A stretch of DNA of 42,967 bases from Gammaproteobacteria bacterium (lineage in GTDB: Bacteria > Pseudomonadota > Gammaproteobacteria > Steroidobacterales > SZUA-146), in NCBI GenBank assembly GCA_013002925.1, contig JABDLQ010000274.1, positions 1 to 42,967 on the forward strand, given 5' to 3'. The notes under the pieces are model-generated. The model saw nothing but the letters and a program-made list of their open reading frames with translations, ran no database searches and was not told the origin of the DNA. Made by a program: the position numbers and the translations under genes. This document shows, piece after piece, positions 25,482 to 35,070 of the stretch (its first letter is position 1; every line of letters begins with the position of its first letter).

Positions 25482-27308
25482 ATGTTCGAAGGAATACGCA
25501 ATATCGCGATCATCGCGCACGTTGATCACGGCAAAACCACGCTTGTTGATCAGTTGCTCAAGTGTTCGGGGATGCTGGCTGCACGGGTGGATGTGCCCAG
25601 CCGCGCGCTGGACTCCAGCGACCTGGAAAAAGAGCGCGGGATTACCATTCTCTCCAAGAATACCGCTATCCGGTGGCAAAATTTTCGAATTAACATCGTG
25701 GACACACCGGGCCACGCAGATTTTGGAGGCGAAGTTGAGCGCGTACTGAGTATGGTCGACTCGGTGCTACTGGTTGTCGATGCGGTCGACGGCCCGATGC
25801 CGCAGACGCGGTTTGTCACGATGAAGGCTTTCAGCCATGGCTTGAATCCGATTGTTATTGTAAACAAGGTAGATCGCCCTGGAAGCCGGCCAGACTGGGT
25901 GGTAGAGCAAATATTTGATTTGTTTGATCGTTTGGGCGCTCACGACGAACAACTTGATTTTCCGGTTGTCTATACCTCAGCTCTGCAGGGTACATCGGGG
26001 GTCACCGCAACCGGGCAGGAGGCCGGCATGGATGCTGTGTTTGAAGCCATTACCGAGCATTGCCCGCCACCAGGCGTTAATGAGGATGGTCCGTTTCAGA
26101 TGCAGATCAGTTCGCTGGACTATTCCAGCTATGTGGGTGCAATTGCAATTGGTCGGATTTTTCGTGGCACCGTGCGGCGCAACGATACGGTTGCCGTGGT
26201 CGGCATTGACGGCTCGACGCGGCGTGAAAAAATTTCCCAGATTCTGGGCTTTGAAGGACTCGAACGCGTAGAAATTCAGTCTGCAGCGGCTGGCGACATC
26301 GTGGCGCTGGCTGGCATCGAACGGCCGCGCATATCCGATACCTTGTGCCACCCGGATGCAGCAGAGGCACTGCCTGGTCTAACGGTCGATGAACCGACCA
26401 TCAGCATGGTCTTCGAAACGAACAGCTCACCGTTTGCAGGACTGGAGGGCAAGTTTGTCACCAGCCGACAAATTCGCGAAAGACTGATGCGTGAAACGTT
26501 ACATAACGTCGCACTGCGCGTCGCGGACACCGATGATCCTGAAAAATTTCGTGTCAGCGGTCGCGGCGAACTGCACCTGTCAATTTTGCTGGAAACAATG
26601 CGGCGCGAAGGTTACGAGTTGGCAGTGTCCCGGCCGCGGGTGATCTTTCGCGAAATTGATGGGGTAAGACAGGAGCCGTATGAGCTATTGGCCGTTGATA
26701 TTGAAGAACGTGATCAGGGCGCAGTGATGGAGGCCCTGGGTGAGCGCGGCGGAAAACTGTCCAACATGACACCCGACGGGAATGGCAGAACCAGGCTCGA
26801 TTACAAGATTCCGTCCCGTGGGCTGATTGGGTTTCAAACGCATTTTCGCACGCTCACCAGCGGTAATGGCATGCTCTATCATGTTTTTGATGAATACCGT
26901 GAAGCGCTCAGTCAGCCGGTAGCTCAGCGCCAGGCAGGCGTGCTGATTTCCACGGCAAGAGGCAAGGCGCTGGCATACGCACTGTTTAATCTGCAGGAAC
27001 GCGGACGACTGTTCATTCGGCATGCTGACGAGGTGTACGAAGGGCAGATCGTTGGTCAACACAACCGCGACAATGATTTGCCGGTCAATCCGCTCAAAGG
27101 AAAGCAGCTGACCAACGTCCGTGCTTCAGGCCGTGACGAAAAAATTGTCCTGACCCCGGCGATTGAATTCTCTCTGGAGCAGGCACTCGAATTTATCGAT
27201 GACGATGAACTGGTAGAAATAACTCCGCAACACATTCGATTGCGCAAGCGCTTTTTGAAAGAACATGAGCGCAAGCGTGCCAGCAGGCAAAAAGCCGCTG
27301 ACGCTTAA
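25482..27308 (+). CDS. typA: Ribosome-associated translational GTPase TypA/BipA
   Basis: 'IAIIAHVDHGKTTLVDQLLKCSG', 'LEKERGITILSKNTAI', 'DTPGHADFGGEVERVL' and 'LTPAIEFSLEQALEFIDDDELVEITP'. Confidence 0.97.
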   Translation: MFEGIRNIAIIAHVDHGKTTLVDQLLKCSGMLAARVDVPSRALDSSDLEKERGITILSKNTAIRWQNFRINIVDTPGHADFGGEVERVLSMVDSVLLVVDAVDGPMPQTRFVTMKAFSHGLNPIVIVNKVDRPGSRPDWVVEQIFDLFDRLGAHDEQLDFPVVYTSALQGTSGVTATGQEAGMDAVFEAITEHCPPPGVNEDGPFQMQISSLDYSSYVGAIAIGRIFRGTVRRNDTVAVVGIDGSTRREKISQILGFEGLERVEIQSAAAGDIVALAGIERPRISDTLCHPDAAEALPGLTVDEPTISMVFETNSSPFAGLEGKFVTSRQIRERLMRETLHNVALRVADTDDPEKFRVSGRGELHLSILLETMRREGYELAVSRPRVIFREIDGVRQEPYELLAVDIEERDQGAVMEALGERGGKLSNMTPDGNGRTRLDYKIPSRGLIGFQTHFRTLTSGNGMLYHVFDEYREALSQPVAQRQAGVLISTARGKALAYALFNLQERGRLFIRHADEVYEGQIVGQHNRDNDLPVNPLKGKQLTNVRASGRDEKIVLTPAIEFSLEQALEFIDDDELVEITPQHIRLRKRFLKEHERKRASRQKAADA

Positions 27309-27316
27309 ACTCGTTC

Positions 27317-27913
27317 CTAGTTGCTGGTTCGCCGAGTATCGTCAGGGGCGCGGGGGCGCTGACGAGGGCTGTCCATGTGGCGATAATCGCGAACCCTTGA
27401 CGGTGGTGGTCGGGATACGGGTGCAGGCCTGGCAACCGGTGCAGCGCCACTGGTATTAGTACCTCTCGCTACGGGTGTTCTCGTATTCAAAATGGGTCGT
27501 CCCCGCGAAGAACCGCTGTAGCTATAGGGATAGCGCGCCGAATTGCCCGCAAAGTTGCCATTGATCTGGTAGACCGGGTTTCCCCAACGATCGTAATAAA
27601 GTGGCTCCCGCGATTGTGCTCTTGAGGCTGGCAAGTAACGGATATCGCCGACATAATAACGATTGTTACCGAGCGCTTCATGCGTGTTCATCGTGTACAC
27701 GCGATTGCCATCTGCATCGGTAATCCACTGTTTGCGAAAAATCGACAACGACCCCTGTGTTTGCGCGCTGGCGGAATAATAATCCGTTCCATCATCAACG
27801 AAACTGTCATCAATGGGCACAACGGCGGTCCGGGCAGCGCTGCTTGCGCAGCCGCCAAGAACGGGCAGCGAAACTGCCGTCAGCGCGGTTATCAGCAAAG
27901 CACAATGGCGCAA
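27317..27913 (-). CDS. Hypothetical lipoprotein
   Basis: N-terminal lipobox-like 'LPVLGGCASSA'; Pro/Arg-rich C-terminus. Confidence 0.6.
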   Translation of the reverse strand: MRHCALLITALTAVSLPVLGGCASSAARTAVVPIDDSFVDDGTDYYSASAQTQGSLSIFRKQWITDADGNRVYTMNTHEALGNNRYYVGDIRYLPASRAQSREPLYYDRWGNPVYQINGNFAGNSARYPYSYSGSSRGRPILNTRTPVARGTNTSGAAPVARPAPVSRPPPSRVRDYRHMDSPRQRPRAPDDTRRTSN

Positions 27914-28037
27914 AATTTTTTCTCCGTTCAGGCAGATAGAGCCAACAATAATTACGACATTATGCGGTACCGACAGTTCATTGTCCGGGGATTTTGAACT
28001 TTCGGAATATGTTAAATCGCAGCAGAGATTAACGACT

Positions 28038-28053
28038 TGTGACGTACGTCACA
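28038..28053. promoter_or_regulatory. Exact CRP/Vfr-type palindrome TGTGA-CGTACG-TCACA
   Basis: 16-bp perfect palindrome TGTGACGTACGTCACA in the divergent intergenic region upstream of the GGDEF-EAL gene. Confidence 0.6.
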
Positions 28054-28089
28054 CATTATACCGGATACTGGCGCTAGATTTGATTTCGG

Positions 28090-28111
28090 GATTGGGACAA
28101 TTTTCCCAATC
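28090..28111. repeat. Inverted repeat GATTGGGA-N6-TCCCAATC
   Basis: Perfect 8-bp arms, located 30 bp before the GTG start at 28142. Confidence 0.6.
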
Positions 28112-28141
28112 TATCAAAGCATTTCTATTGGCGGTGGTAAT

Positions 28142-29905
28142 GTGTCACATGTAAAAATTAAGAAAAACAAAAGCTTAGCGAAAAGTCATTTGCCACGTCG
28201 GGGTTCCAGAGCGGCTCTGCAGGCGATCAGCGACGGTGTTGTTGTCACTAATGAGCATGGGATGGTCGAATTCCTGAATCCCGCGGCTGAGTTGTTGTCG
28301 GGTTGGCGGACCCAGGATGCTGCCAATCTTCCGGTGGATAAAGTCGTTCATCTGTGTGACGAGAATTCCGGCCAACCCATGGAAGACACCGGCGTCTGGA
28401 AACGTCCTGACATCGCCTGTAACAAGGTCGGGCGTTGCACGTTACAGTCGCGTTCCGGTACTCAGCATCTGATCGACGCCAATGTCTCGCCAGTACTGGA
28501 CGCCGATGGCACCGTAACAGGAACGGTTCTGGTACTGCGGGATTTGAGTCAGGAAACCGGCTTGCTCGAACGACTCGATTACCAGGCAACGCATGATTCG
28601 CGTACCGGGTTGTTAAATCGTTCTGCCTTCGAACAGGCGGTTCGTGAATTGCATATGGACCCTGCCTCAGCGGGTGCAAGAAACGCAATCATTTACATAG
28701 ACGTGGATCAGTTCAAAATAATCAACGACACTTGTGGGCATGTCGCCGGCGATCATTTTCTTGAAGCGTTGTCCGAAAAATTGCAGAGCCGTGTCCGCGA
28801 AAGCGATGTGCTGGCGCGTCTGGGCGGTGACGAGTTTGGCGTGTTGTTGCGTGGCTGTACACGCCGCCATGCGCAAGCCCTGGCGGAACAGATTTGTCAC
28901 CTTGTTGAAGATATGCGTTTTGCCTGGGGTGGTCGCCTGCACCGTCACACGGCCAGCGTGGGAGTGACGGCCATCAGTGAAGATGCCAACGTAGCTTCAG
29001 TTTTGAGTGCCGCAGAAATTGCCTGTTTTACCGCAAAAGATCAGGGTCGAAACAGGGTGCACGTCTATCACAATGAAAATGTGCCTAGTCGGCATGTTGA
29101 AATGCAATGGGTGGCACGCATTTCGAGAGCGCTGGACGAAAACCGGCTCACCGCATTTCATCAACCCATCGTACCACTGGGCGATGACCATTCCCGGGAC
29201 GAGCGGCCGCACTACGAGCTATTGGTGCGCATGACTGATCGGTTCGGGCAAATCATACTGCCAAAATATTTTATTTCTGCAGCCGAACGGTACAACCTGA
29301 TGCCCAGTATCGATCGTTGGATGGTGACCGAAGTATTGTCGCGCCTGGTCTGGAGAAAAGATCTGGGACCCGGCTTCAAACCGTATACGCTGTCCATCAA
29401 TCTGTCGGGTACTTCGCTCAGTGACACCAGCTTTATGAACTTTCTCGAACGCGAGCTGGAACGCTATCCTATCGAGCCGCGCACTTTGTGTTTTGAGATA
29501 ACTGAGACTGCAGCCATCTCCAATATTGCGGACGTTGCCAACGTAATGCGCCGCCTAAAGAGTCGGGGCTGCATGTTTTCGCTGGACGACTTTGGCAGTG
29601 GCTTATCGTCGTTCGCCTATCTCAAAGGCCTGCCAGTCGACCTGATAAAAATTGATGGTGATTTTATCGCCGATATTCTGAACTCGCCGGCCGATACCGC
29701 TTTTGTGGATGCCATCTGTCGGGTCGCAAAAGCCATGAATATACGCACGGTGGCTGAGCACGTTGATTCAACTGAACTTTTGGACGCTTTGAGCGAGCTT
29801 GGCGTTGATTATGCGCAGGGCTATCACATCGCCAAACCGCGTCGGGTACACAATCGGTCAAGTTTTGCGTTGCCGGGCTCGAAAACGCCACTCGAGGCCG
29901 TCTGA
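28142..29905 (+). CDS. PAS-GGDEF-EAL dual-domain c-di-GMP enzyme
   Basis: 'RESDVLARLGGDEFGVLLRG' (I-site RxxD plus GGDEF); 'YELLVRM' (ExLxR), 'CFEITETAAI', 'LDDFGSGLSSFAYLKGLPVDLIKIDGDFI' and 'AQGYHIAKP'. Confidence 0.93.
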   Translation: MSHVKIKKNKSLAKSHLPRRGSRAALQAISDGVVVTNEHGMVEFLNPAAELLSGWRTQDAANLPVDKVVHLCDENSGQPMEDTGVWKRPDIACNKVGRCTLQSRSGTQHLIDANVSPVLDADGTVTGTVLVLRDLSQETGLLERLDYQATHDSRTGLLNRSAFEQAVRELHMDPASAGARNAIIYIDVDQFKIINDTCGHVAGDHFLEALSEKLQSRVRESDVLARLGGDEFGVLLRGCTRRHAQALAEQICHLVEDMRFAWGGRLHRHTASVGVTAISEDANVASVLSAAEIACFTAKDQGRNRVHVYHNENVPSRHVEMQWVARISRALDENRLTAFHQPIVPLGDDHSRDERPHYELLVRMTDRFGQIILPKYFISAAERYNLMPSIDRWMVTEVLSRLVWRKDLGPGFKPYTLSINLSGTSLSDTSFMNFLERELERYPIEPRTLCFEITETAAISNIADVANVMRRLKSRGCMFSLDDFGSGLSSFAYLKGLPVDLIKIDGDFIADILNSPADTAFVDAICRVAKAMNIRTVAEHVDSTELLDALSELGVDYAQGYHIAKPRRVHNRSSFALPGSKTPLEAV

Positions 29906-30168
29906 TTTACGGTATCCTGCGACAGGCCCAAACGGACTAGGCGTTCGCGGTATCAGGCCGCATTCCCGCCATCTGTTTATCTTCACCGGCCGCCAGCACC
30001 CGGGACTCCGGCCGGCGCAATCCGGACCGCTGCCGGCTATACAGCATGGTACTCGACCCGGAGACTCCTGTGTTAATATACGCCCATAAACCGGTGCAGG
30101 GGCGGCCGTGTCCTGACGCGGGTCATCACACTACGGTAAAGCAAAAACTCGAAACTATCCGGGGAAAT

Positions 30169-30984
30169 ATGGAACAAGCCATCTGGACATCCAATAGCGC
30201 GTTGTTTGACGAACATGATCCGCCGCCGTTTACGATCATGAACCCGGATTCCGATTTGCCGTTATTACTGGTGGCGGACCACGCCAGCAATCGTATTCCC
30301 GCGCGTCTTGGTGATCTGGGTCTCGATCAGGATACTCTGCTACGACACATTGCCTATGACCGGGGCACTGAAGCGCTCACGATGCAAATTGCGGAGCGTG
30401 TCGGCTGTCGAGCCGTTCTGTGTAACTACTCGCGACTGGTGGTGGATTGTAACCGGCATCTGCACGATGGCACGGCGATTCTTGAAGTCAGTGATTTAAC
30501 CCGAATTCCGGGCAACGAAAATCTGTCGGATGCGCAACGCGAAGCGCGTATTGCCGGAATCTATGCGGCCTATCATCAGGCGATCGAGCAGACGCTGAAT
30601 CAATTGCAACAAATAGTAGCGGCGCCTGCATTGCTGGCGGTTCATTCATTTACACCGCGATTAAAAATGGGCGATGCCCGCCCATGGCACGTGGGCGTGC
30701 TGTGGGACAAGGATGAACGTATTGCAACGCGGTTGCTGGCGCATCTGCGCCAGAATCCGGATTTGCATGTCGGAGATAATCAACCCTATTCCGGCAAGCA
30801 TCCGGCTGACTATACGATAGATACCCATGGAGAAGCCCGTGGCTTGCCCTGTGCATCCATTGAGATACGAAAAGATCTGCTGGCCGATGAGGGTATGGTA
30901 GATCAGTGGGCACAGCGGCTGATCGGTTTTGCGCAATCCTTGATTACGGAACCCGAAATATTTGCCGAAATCAGGTCCGAATGA
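30169..30984 (+). CDS. N-formylglutamate amidohydrolase-like protein
   Basis: 'LLLVADHASNRIPARLGDLGL', 'RLVVDCNRHL' and 'LLAVHSFTPRL'. ATG at 30169 after 'ggggaa' is preferred over the listed 30046 start. Confidence 0.8.
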   Translation: MEQAIWTSNSALFDEHDPPPFTIMNPDSDLPLLLVADHASNRIPARLGDLGLDQDTLLRHIAYDRGTEALTMQIAERVGCRAVLCNYSRLVVDCNRHLHDGTAILEVSDLTRIPGNENLSDAQREARIAGIYAAYHQAIEQTLNQLQQIVAAPALLAVHSFTPRLKMGDARPWHVGVLWDKDERIATRLLAHLRQNPDLHVGDNQPYSGKHPADYTIDTHGEARGLPCASIEIRKDLLADEGMVDQWAQRLIGFAQSLITEPEIFAEIRSE

Positions 30985-31013
30985 TTTTTTAAAAAGTAAC
31001 TAAAGGGGCGCCC

Positions 31014-32156
31014 ATGATTAACACTCCGCCATTTACCATTGGCATAGAAGAAGAGTACTTACTCGTCGATAAAGCGACCCGGGATCTTGCCACGGATCCA
31101 CCTGAACAAATGCGCAACGAATGTCAGGAAGCCTGTCCAGGCCAAATCACACCCGAATTTTTGCGTGCGCAGATCGAAATTGGCACCAGGGTCTGCAAAA
31201 ACATCGGTGAAGCACGTGAAGAACTGACTAATTTGCGTGGTTGCGTTGTCGACATTGCTGATCAATACGGGCTGGCACCGATCGCGGCTTCAACACACCC
31301 GTTTGCACACTGGCAGGCGCAAAAACAGACTGACAACCCTCGTTATGATGATCTCAATCGTGATATGCAGGCCTCCGCACGGCGCTTGCTGATTTGCGGC
31401 ATGCATGTCCACGTGGGTCTGGATGACGATGAGTTGCGTGTGGACCTCATGAATCAGTTCACTTATTTTTTGCCGCATTTGCTGGCACTAAGCTGCTCTT
31501 CGCCGTTCTGGGAAGGGGATGATACCGGGCTGCAGTCCTACCGTTTGACAGTGTTTGATGGCATGCCGCGCACTCGTCTGCCGGAGACGTTTTCAAGCTA
31601 TAGTGAGTATCAGCGGCACATCGATATCCTGATCAGTTCAGGCATTATCCAGGACGCAACAAAAATATGGTGGGATGTGCGCCCCAGCGCGCGCTATCCG
31701 ACGCTGGAAATGCGGGTTACGGATGTATGCACTCGTGTCGATGATGCCCTGTGCGTGGCGGCATTGACAGTTTCCATTATGAGCATGTTGTATCGCCTGC
31801 GCTGCGAAAACAAGCGCTGGCGCCAGTATGCACATATGCTGATTCAGGAAAACCGCTGGCGTGCATTGCGTTACGGCGTCGAAAATGGCCTGGTTGACTT
31901 TGGGTGTGGCAAAGTTATTTCTTTTACGGATTTATTCGCTGAAATACTGGAGCTGGTCAGCGAGGACGCGCGCCGATTGGGTTGCCTCAAAGAAGTGATG
32001 CATGCCGTCAAGATCATTCAGATGGGCAATAGTGCAAGGCTGCAACGGCAAGTTTACTATGCGGCGTTAGACAACGGAAAGTCAAAGGAAGATGCGTTGC
32101 GTGACGTTGTTGATTTTTTGGTGGCTGAAACCCGTCGCAAGCCGTCCTCTGAATAG
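31014..32156 (+). CDS. Carboxylate-amine ligase, YbdK/GCS2 family
   Basis: 'FTIGIEEEYLLVDKATRDL', 'CGMHVHVGLDDDELRVDLMN' and 'RPSARYPTLEMRVTDVCTRVDDAL'. Confidence 0.88.
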   Translation: MINTPPFTIGIEEEYLLVDKATRDLATDPPEQMRNECQEACPGQITPEFLRAQIEIGTRVCKNIGEAREELTNLRGCVVDIADQYGLAPIAASTHPFAHWQAQKQTDNPRYDDLNRDMQASARRLLICGMHVHVGLDDDELRVDLMNQFTYFLPHLLALSCSSPFWEGDDTGLQSYRLTVFDGMPRTRLPETFSSYSEYQRHIDILISSGIIQDATKIWWDVRPSARYPTLEMRVTDVCTRVDDALCVAALTVSIMSMLYRLRCENKRWRQYAHMLIQENRWRALRYGVENGLVDFGCGKVISFTDLFAEILELVSEDARRLGCLKEVMHAVKIIQMGNSARLQRQVYYAALDNGKSKEDALRDVVDFLVAETRRKPSSE

Positions 32157-32179
32157 ATGTGAGCCTGGTGCGGTGACAG

Positions 32180-33166
32180 ATGATTGACGACCGGCGCATC
32201 AGCGTTGCGCCCATGATGAACTGGACCGATCGCCATTGCCGATATTTTCATCGCCTGCTGCACCCGCAGGCATGTTTATTTACGGAAATGATCCACGCGA
32301 ATGCCGTGATCAATGGTGATCGTGATTATCTGCTGGGTTTCAATGATGCTGAACATCCGGTGGTTGTCCAGCTCGGCGGTAATCATCCGGCAACGCTTGC
32401 GCGTGCCGCGGTCATTTGTGCTGAACATGGCTACGACGAGATCAATCTCAATATCGGTTGTCCCAGCGAGCGCGTGCAAATCGGTGACTTTGGCGCATGT
32501 CTGATGGCGCAACCGCAATTGGTTGGTGAGTGCATCGCCGCAATGAAAGCTGCTGTAAACGTGCCGGTGTCGGTGAAAACACGTATCGGCATTGACGCGC
32601 ATGATTCTTATGATTTCTTGCATACTTTTATTGCGGAGGTAGTTGCAGCGGGTGCAGATGTAATCGTAGTGCATGCGCGGATTGCTATCCTGTCCGGGCT
32701 TAGCCCGAAACAAAACCGCGAAGTGCCGCCTCTGAACTATTCAAGGGTGGCCCGGATTGTCGCTGAGTTTCCCGATGTTCCGGTGATTCTGAATGGCGGT
32801 ATATGCGGTCTGGGTCAGATCAAAGAGGCGCTGGAGACTTATGTGGGCGTAATGCTCGGACGTGCTGCGTACCACAACCCCTGGTTGCTGGCCCAAATTG
32901 CCGCGCAGTGGCAGATTCAGAAGACACCACCAGATCGGGAGACTGCGGTCAGGCAGTTTATTCCCTATATGAGGCAACAGTGTGAAGCAGGAGTGCCGTT
33001 ACACAAAATGACTCGCCATATACTTGGCTTGTATCAGGGGCAGCGCGGGGCCCGCGCCTGGCGACGCCACCTGAGCGAAAACAGCCATCGCTCAAAGGCT
33101 GATGTCAGTGTGGTGGAAGCTGCCATGTCGCTAGTGGACCACGGTTCTGTAATCACGTATAAGTAG
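32180..33166 (+). CDS. dusA: tRNA-dihydrouridine(20/20a) synthase
   Basis: 'SVAPMMNWTDRHCRYFHRLL', 'INLNIGCPSERVQIGDFGACLM' and 'ILNGGI'. Confidence 0.92.
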   Translation: MIDDRRISVAPMMNWTDRHCRYFHRLLHPQACLFTEMIHANAVINGDRDYLLGFNDAEHPVVVQLGGNHPATLARAAVICAEHGYDEINLNIGCPSERVQIGDFGACLMAQPQLVGECIAAMKAAVNVPVSVKTRIGIDAHDSYDFLHTFIAEVVAAGADVIVVHARIAILSGLSPKQNREVPPLNYSRVARIVAEFPDVPVILNGGICGLGQIKEALETYVGVMLGRAAYHNPWLLAQIAAQWQIQKTPPDRETAVRQFIPYMRQQCEAGVPLHKMTRHILGLYQGQRGARAWRRHLSENSHRSKADVSVVEAAMSLVDHGSVITYK

Positions 33167-33201
33167 CACTTCGTCAGCGCACGCGGGGAAGGAAAAAACA
33201 G

Positions 33202-34044
33202 ATGTCAAAACCTGAAAAAGCACAAAAACAACGCAAACGGAAGGGTCTGCCACCCATGGCAGATGTTGCGGATCGACATCAGCTTTATGAAATGTCCGTG
33301 CAGAGTGTTGAGACTGAAGTAGAGTTTCTGGGCGATACCTACCGGTCCGTGCGTGGCCGTCCGGCAATCTCGTTGCGTGAAGATTTTTGTGGAACGGCTG
33401 CAGCAGCTTGCGAATGGATCAAAGTCAATCCGGAGCATACAGCGATCGGGATTGACATTGATGGTGAGGTGCTTGAATGGGGACTGAATCATCATATTGC
33501 AAAGCTTGACGACGCAGGGCGCGCGCGCTTGCGCATCGTCGAGGACGATGTTCTGCATGCAGAGGTCGAGCCGGTTGATATTTTAACGGCGTTTAATTTC
33601 AGTTACTGGATTTTTAAAACCCGCGATTCACTGCGTAACTACTTTGCTATCGCACGCGATGGGCTGAAAGATGATGGTCTGTTTTTTATCGACGCATTTG
33701 GTGGTTCCGAAGCACATGATGTAATGGAAGAAGAAACCGAACATGACGGTTTCACTTACATCTGGCAACAGGGAAGTTTTGATCCGATAACACACGATCT
33801 GAGTTGTTATATTCATTTTGAGTTTCCTGACGGTTCGCGTCTCAAACGCGCCTTTAGCTATCACTGGCGCCTATGGATGCTGCCCGAACTTCAGGAGTTG
33901 CTAACGGAGGCCGGGTTCTCCAACGTCACTGTATACTGGCAACAGGAAGATGACGATGATGATGAGGAAGAAGGCGATTTTGAACCCGCGACCCGCGGGG
34001 AGCCGGACCCGGCCTGGATAGCGTATATTGTCGCGGAAAAATAG
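33202..34044 (+). CDS. Class I SAM-dependent methyltransferase
   Basis: 'SLREDFCGTAAAACEWIKVNPEHTAIGIDIDGEVLEWG'; acidic tail 'EDDDDDEEEGDFE'. Confidence 0.75.
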   Translation: MSKPEKAQKQRKRKGLPPMADVADRHQLYEMSVQSVETEVEFLGDTYRSVRGRPAISLREDFCGTAAAACEWIKVNPEHTAIGIDIDGEVLEWGLNHHIAKLDDAGRARLRIVEDDVLHAEVEPVDILTAFNFSYWIFKTRDSLRNYFAIARDGLKDDGLFFIDAFGGSEAHDVMEEETEHDGFTYIWQQGSFDPITHDLSCYIHFEFPDGSRLKRAFSYHWRLWMLPELQELLTEAGFSNVTVYWQQEDDDDDEEEGDFEPATRGEPDPAWIAYIVAEK

Positions 34045-34173
34045 TTTTGGTCGTCAGTGCCCTGGAAACGTGGTGAATGTATACCCCGCAACGTGTGCGG
34101 GCTATAATCTCGACACTGATACGCGGTAAAACACACCAATAAGCTGGGTCATGCAGGGCTTCATGGTAATGGA

Positions 34174-35070
34174 ATGGTAAACCACGCAGAACTTGCAATA
34201 TTGTTTGCTGATGTTGTTGGCAGCACCAAGCTCTACGAGCTAATGGGTGACGCCAAGGCACGCGTCACTGTGCAAAACTGTATAGACCTGATGACTCGTG
34301 CAACAGAGGAAAACTCGGGTAACGTCATCAAGACCATGGGTGACGAAGTTATGTGCACATTTCCAACGGTCGACAACGCGGTCGAGGCGGCCGCTCAGAT
34401 GCAGCAAATGATCAGTGAAGATCTCAGTGTCGACGATGTACCGGTTGCGATTCGTGTAGGGTTTCATTTTGGCCCGGTGATGCTCGAGGATGACGATGTG
34501 TTTGGCGGGGCTGTGCATACCGCTAATCGAATGACCAGTCAGGCAAAAGCCGCGCAAATTATCACGACTGCAATTGCCGTCGGAAAAATGTCTTCTGACT
34601 GGCAGTCCTGGACACGGCAAATTGATCTGGCGACCGTAAAAGGTGTCAAGGATGAAATTGCGTTGTTTGAGGTGTTGTGGCAGCGGGAAGACAACACCCG
34701 CATGTTGCCAACCATAAACTGGAGTCAGGCAACTGATGTGCGTAATCAGCGGCTGCGCCTGACCTATCGGGGCCAGGAAGTAGTGGTTGACAATGTTCGT
34801 CCCTACGTCAGTATTGGCCGAGCGGAAGACAGCGATATCGTTGTCAAAGATACGTTAATTTCGCGATTGCATGCACGTATCGAATTTGTACGGGGAAAAT
34901 TTGTCCTGTATGACGAAAGCACGAATGGAACGTGCGTAAAACAAGACTCCGGCGAAGAGCAATTTGTGCGGCGTGACAGCTTGCAAATCACGGGTGCTGG
35001 CTCTATCGGCCTGGGGCGTGTGCCACAGCCTAATTCACCGCAGGCAATACAATTCAATTATGAAGAATAG
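34174..35070 (+). CDS. Class III adenylate/guanylate cyclase homology domain fused to an FHA domain
   Basis: 'ELAILFADVVGSTKLYELMG' and 'NVIKTMGDEVMCTFP'; FHA core 'VSIGRAEDSDIVVKDTLISRLHARIEFVRGKFVLYDESTNGTCV'. Confidence 0.88.
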   Translation: MVNHAELAILFADVVGSTKLYELMGDAKARVTVQNCIDLMTRATEENSGNVIKTMGDEVMCTFPTVDNAVEAAAQMQQMISEDLSVDDVPVAIRVGFHFGPVMLEDDDVFGGAVHTANRMTSQAKAAQIITTAIAVGKMSSDWQSWTRQIDLATVKGVKDEIALFEVLWQREDNTRMLPTINWSQATDVRNQRLRLTYRGQEVVVDNVRPYVSIGRAEDSDIVVKDTLISRLHARIEFVRGKFVLYDESTNGTCVKQDSGEEQFVRRDSLQITGAGSIGLGRVPQPNSPQAIQFNYEE

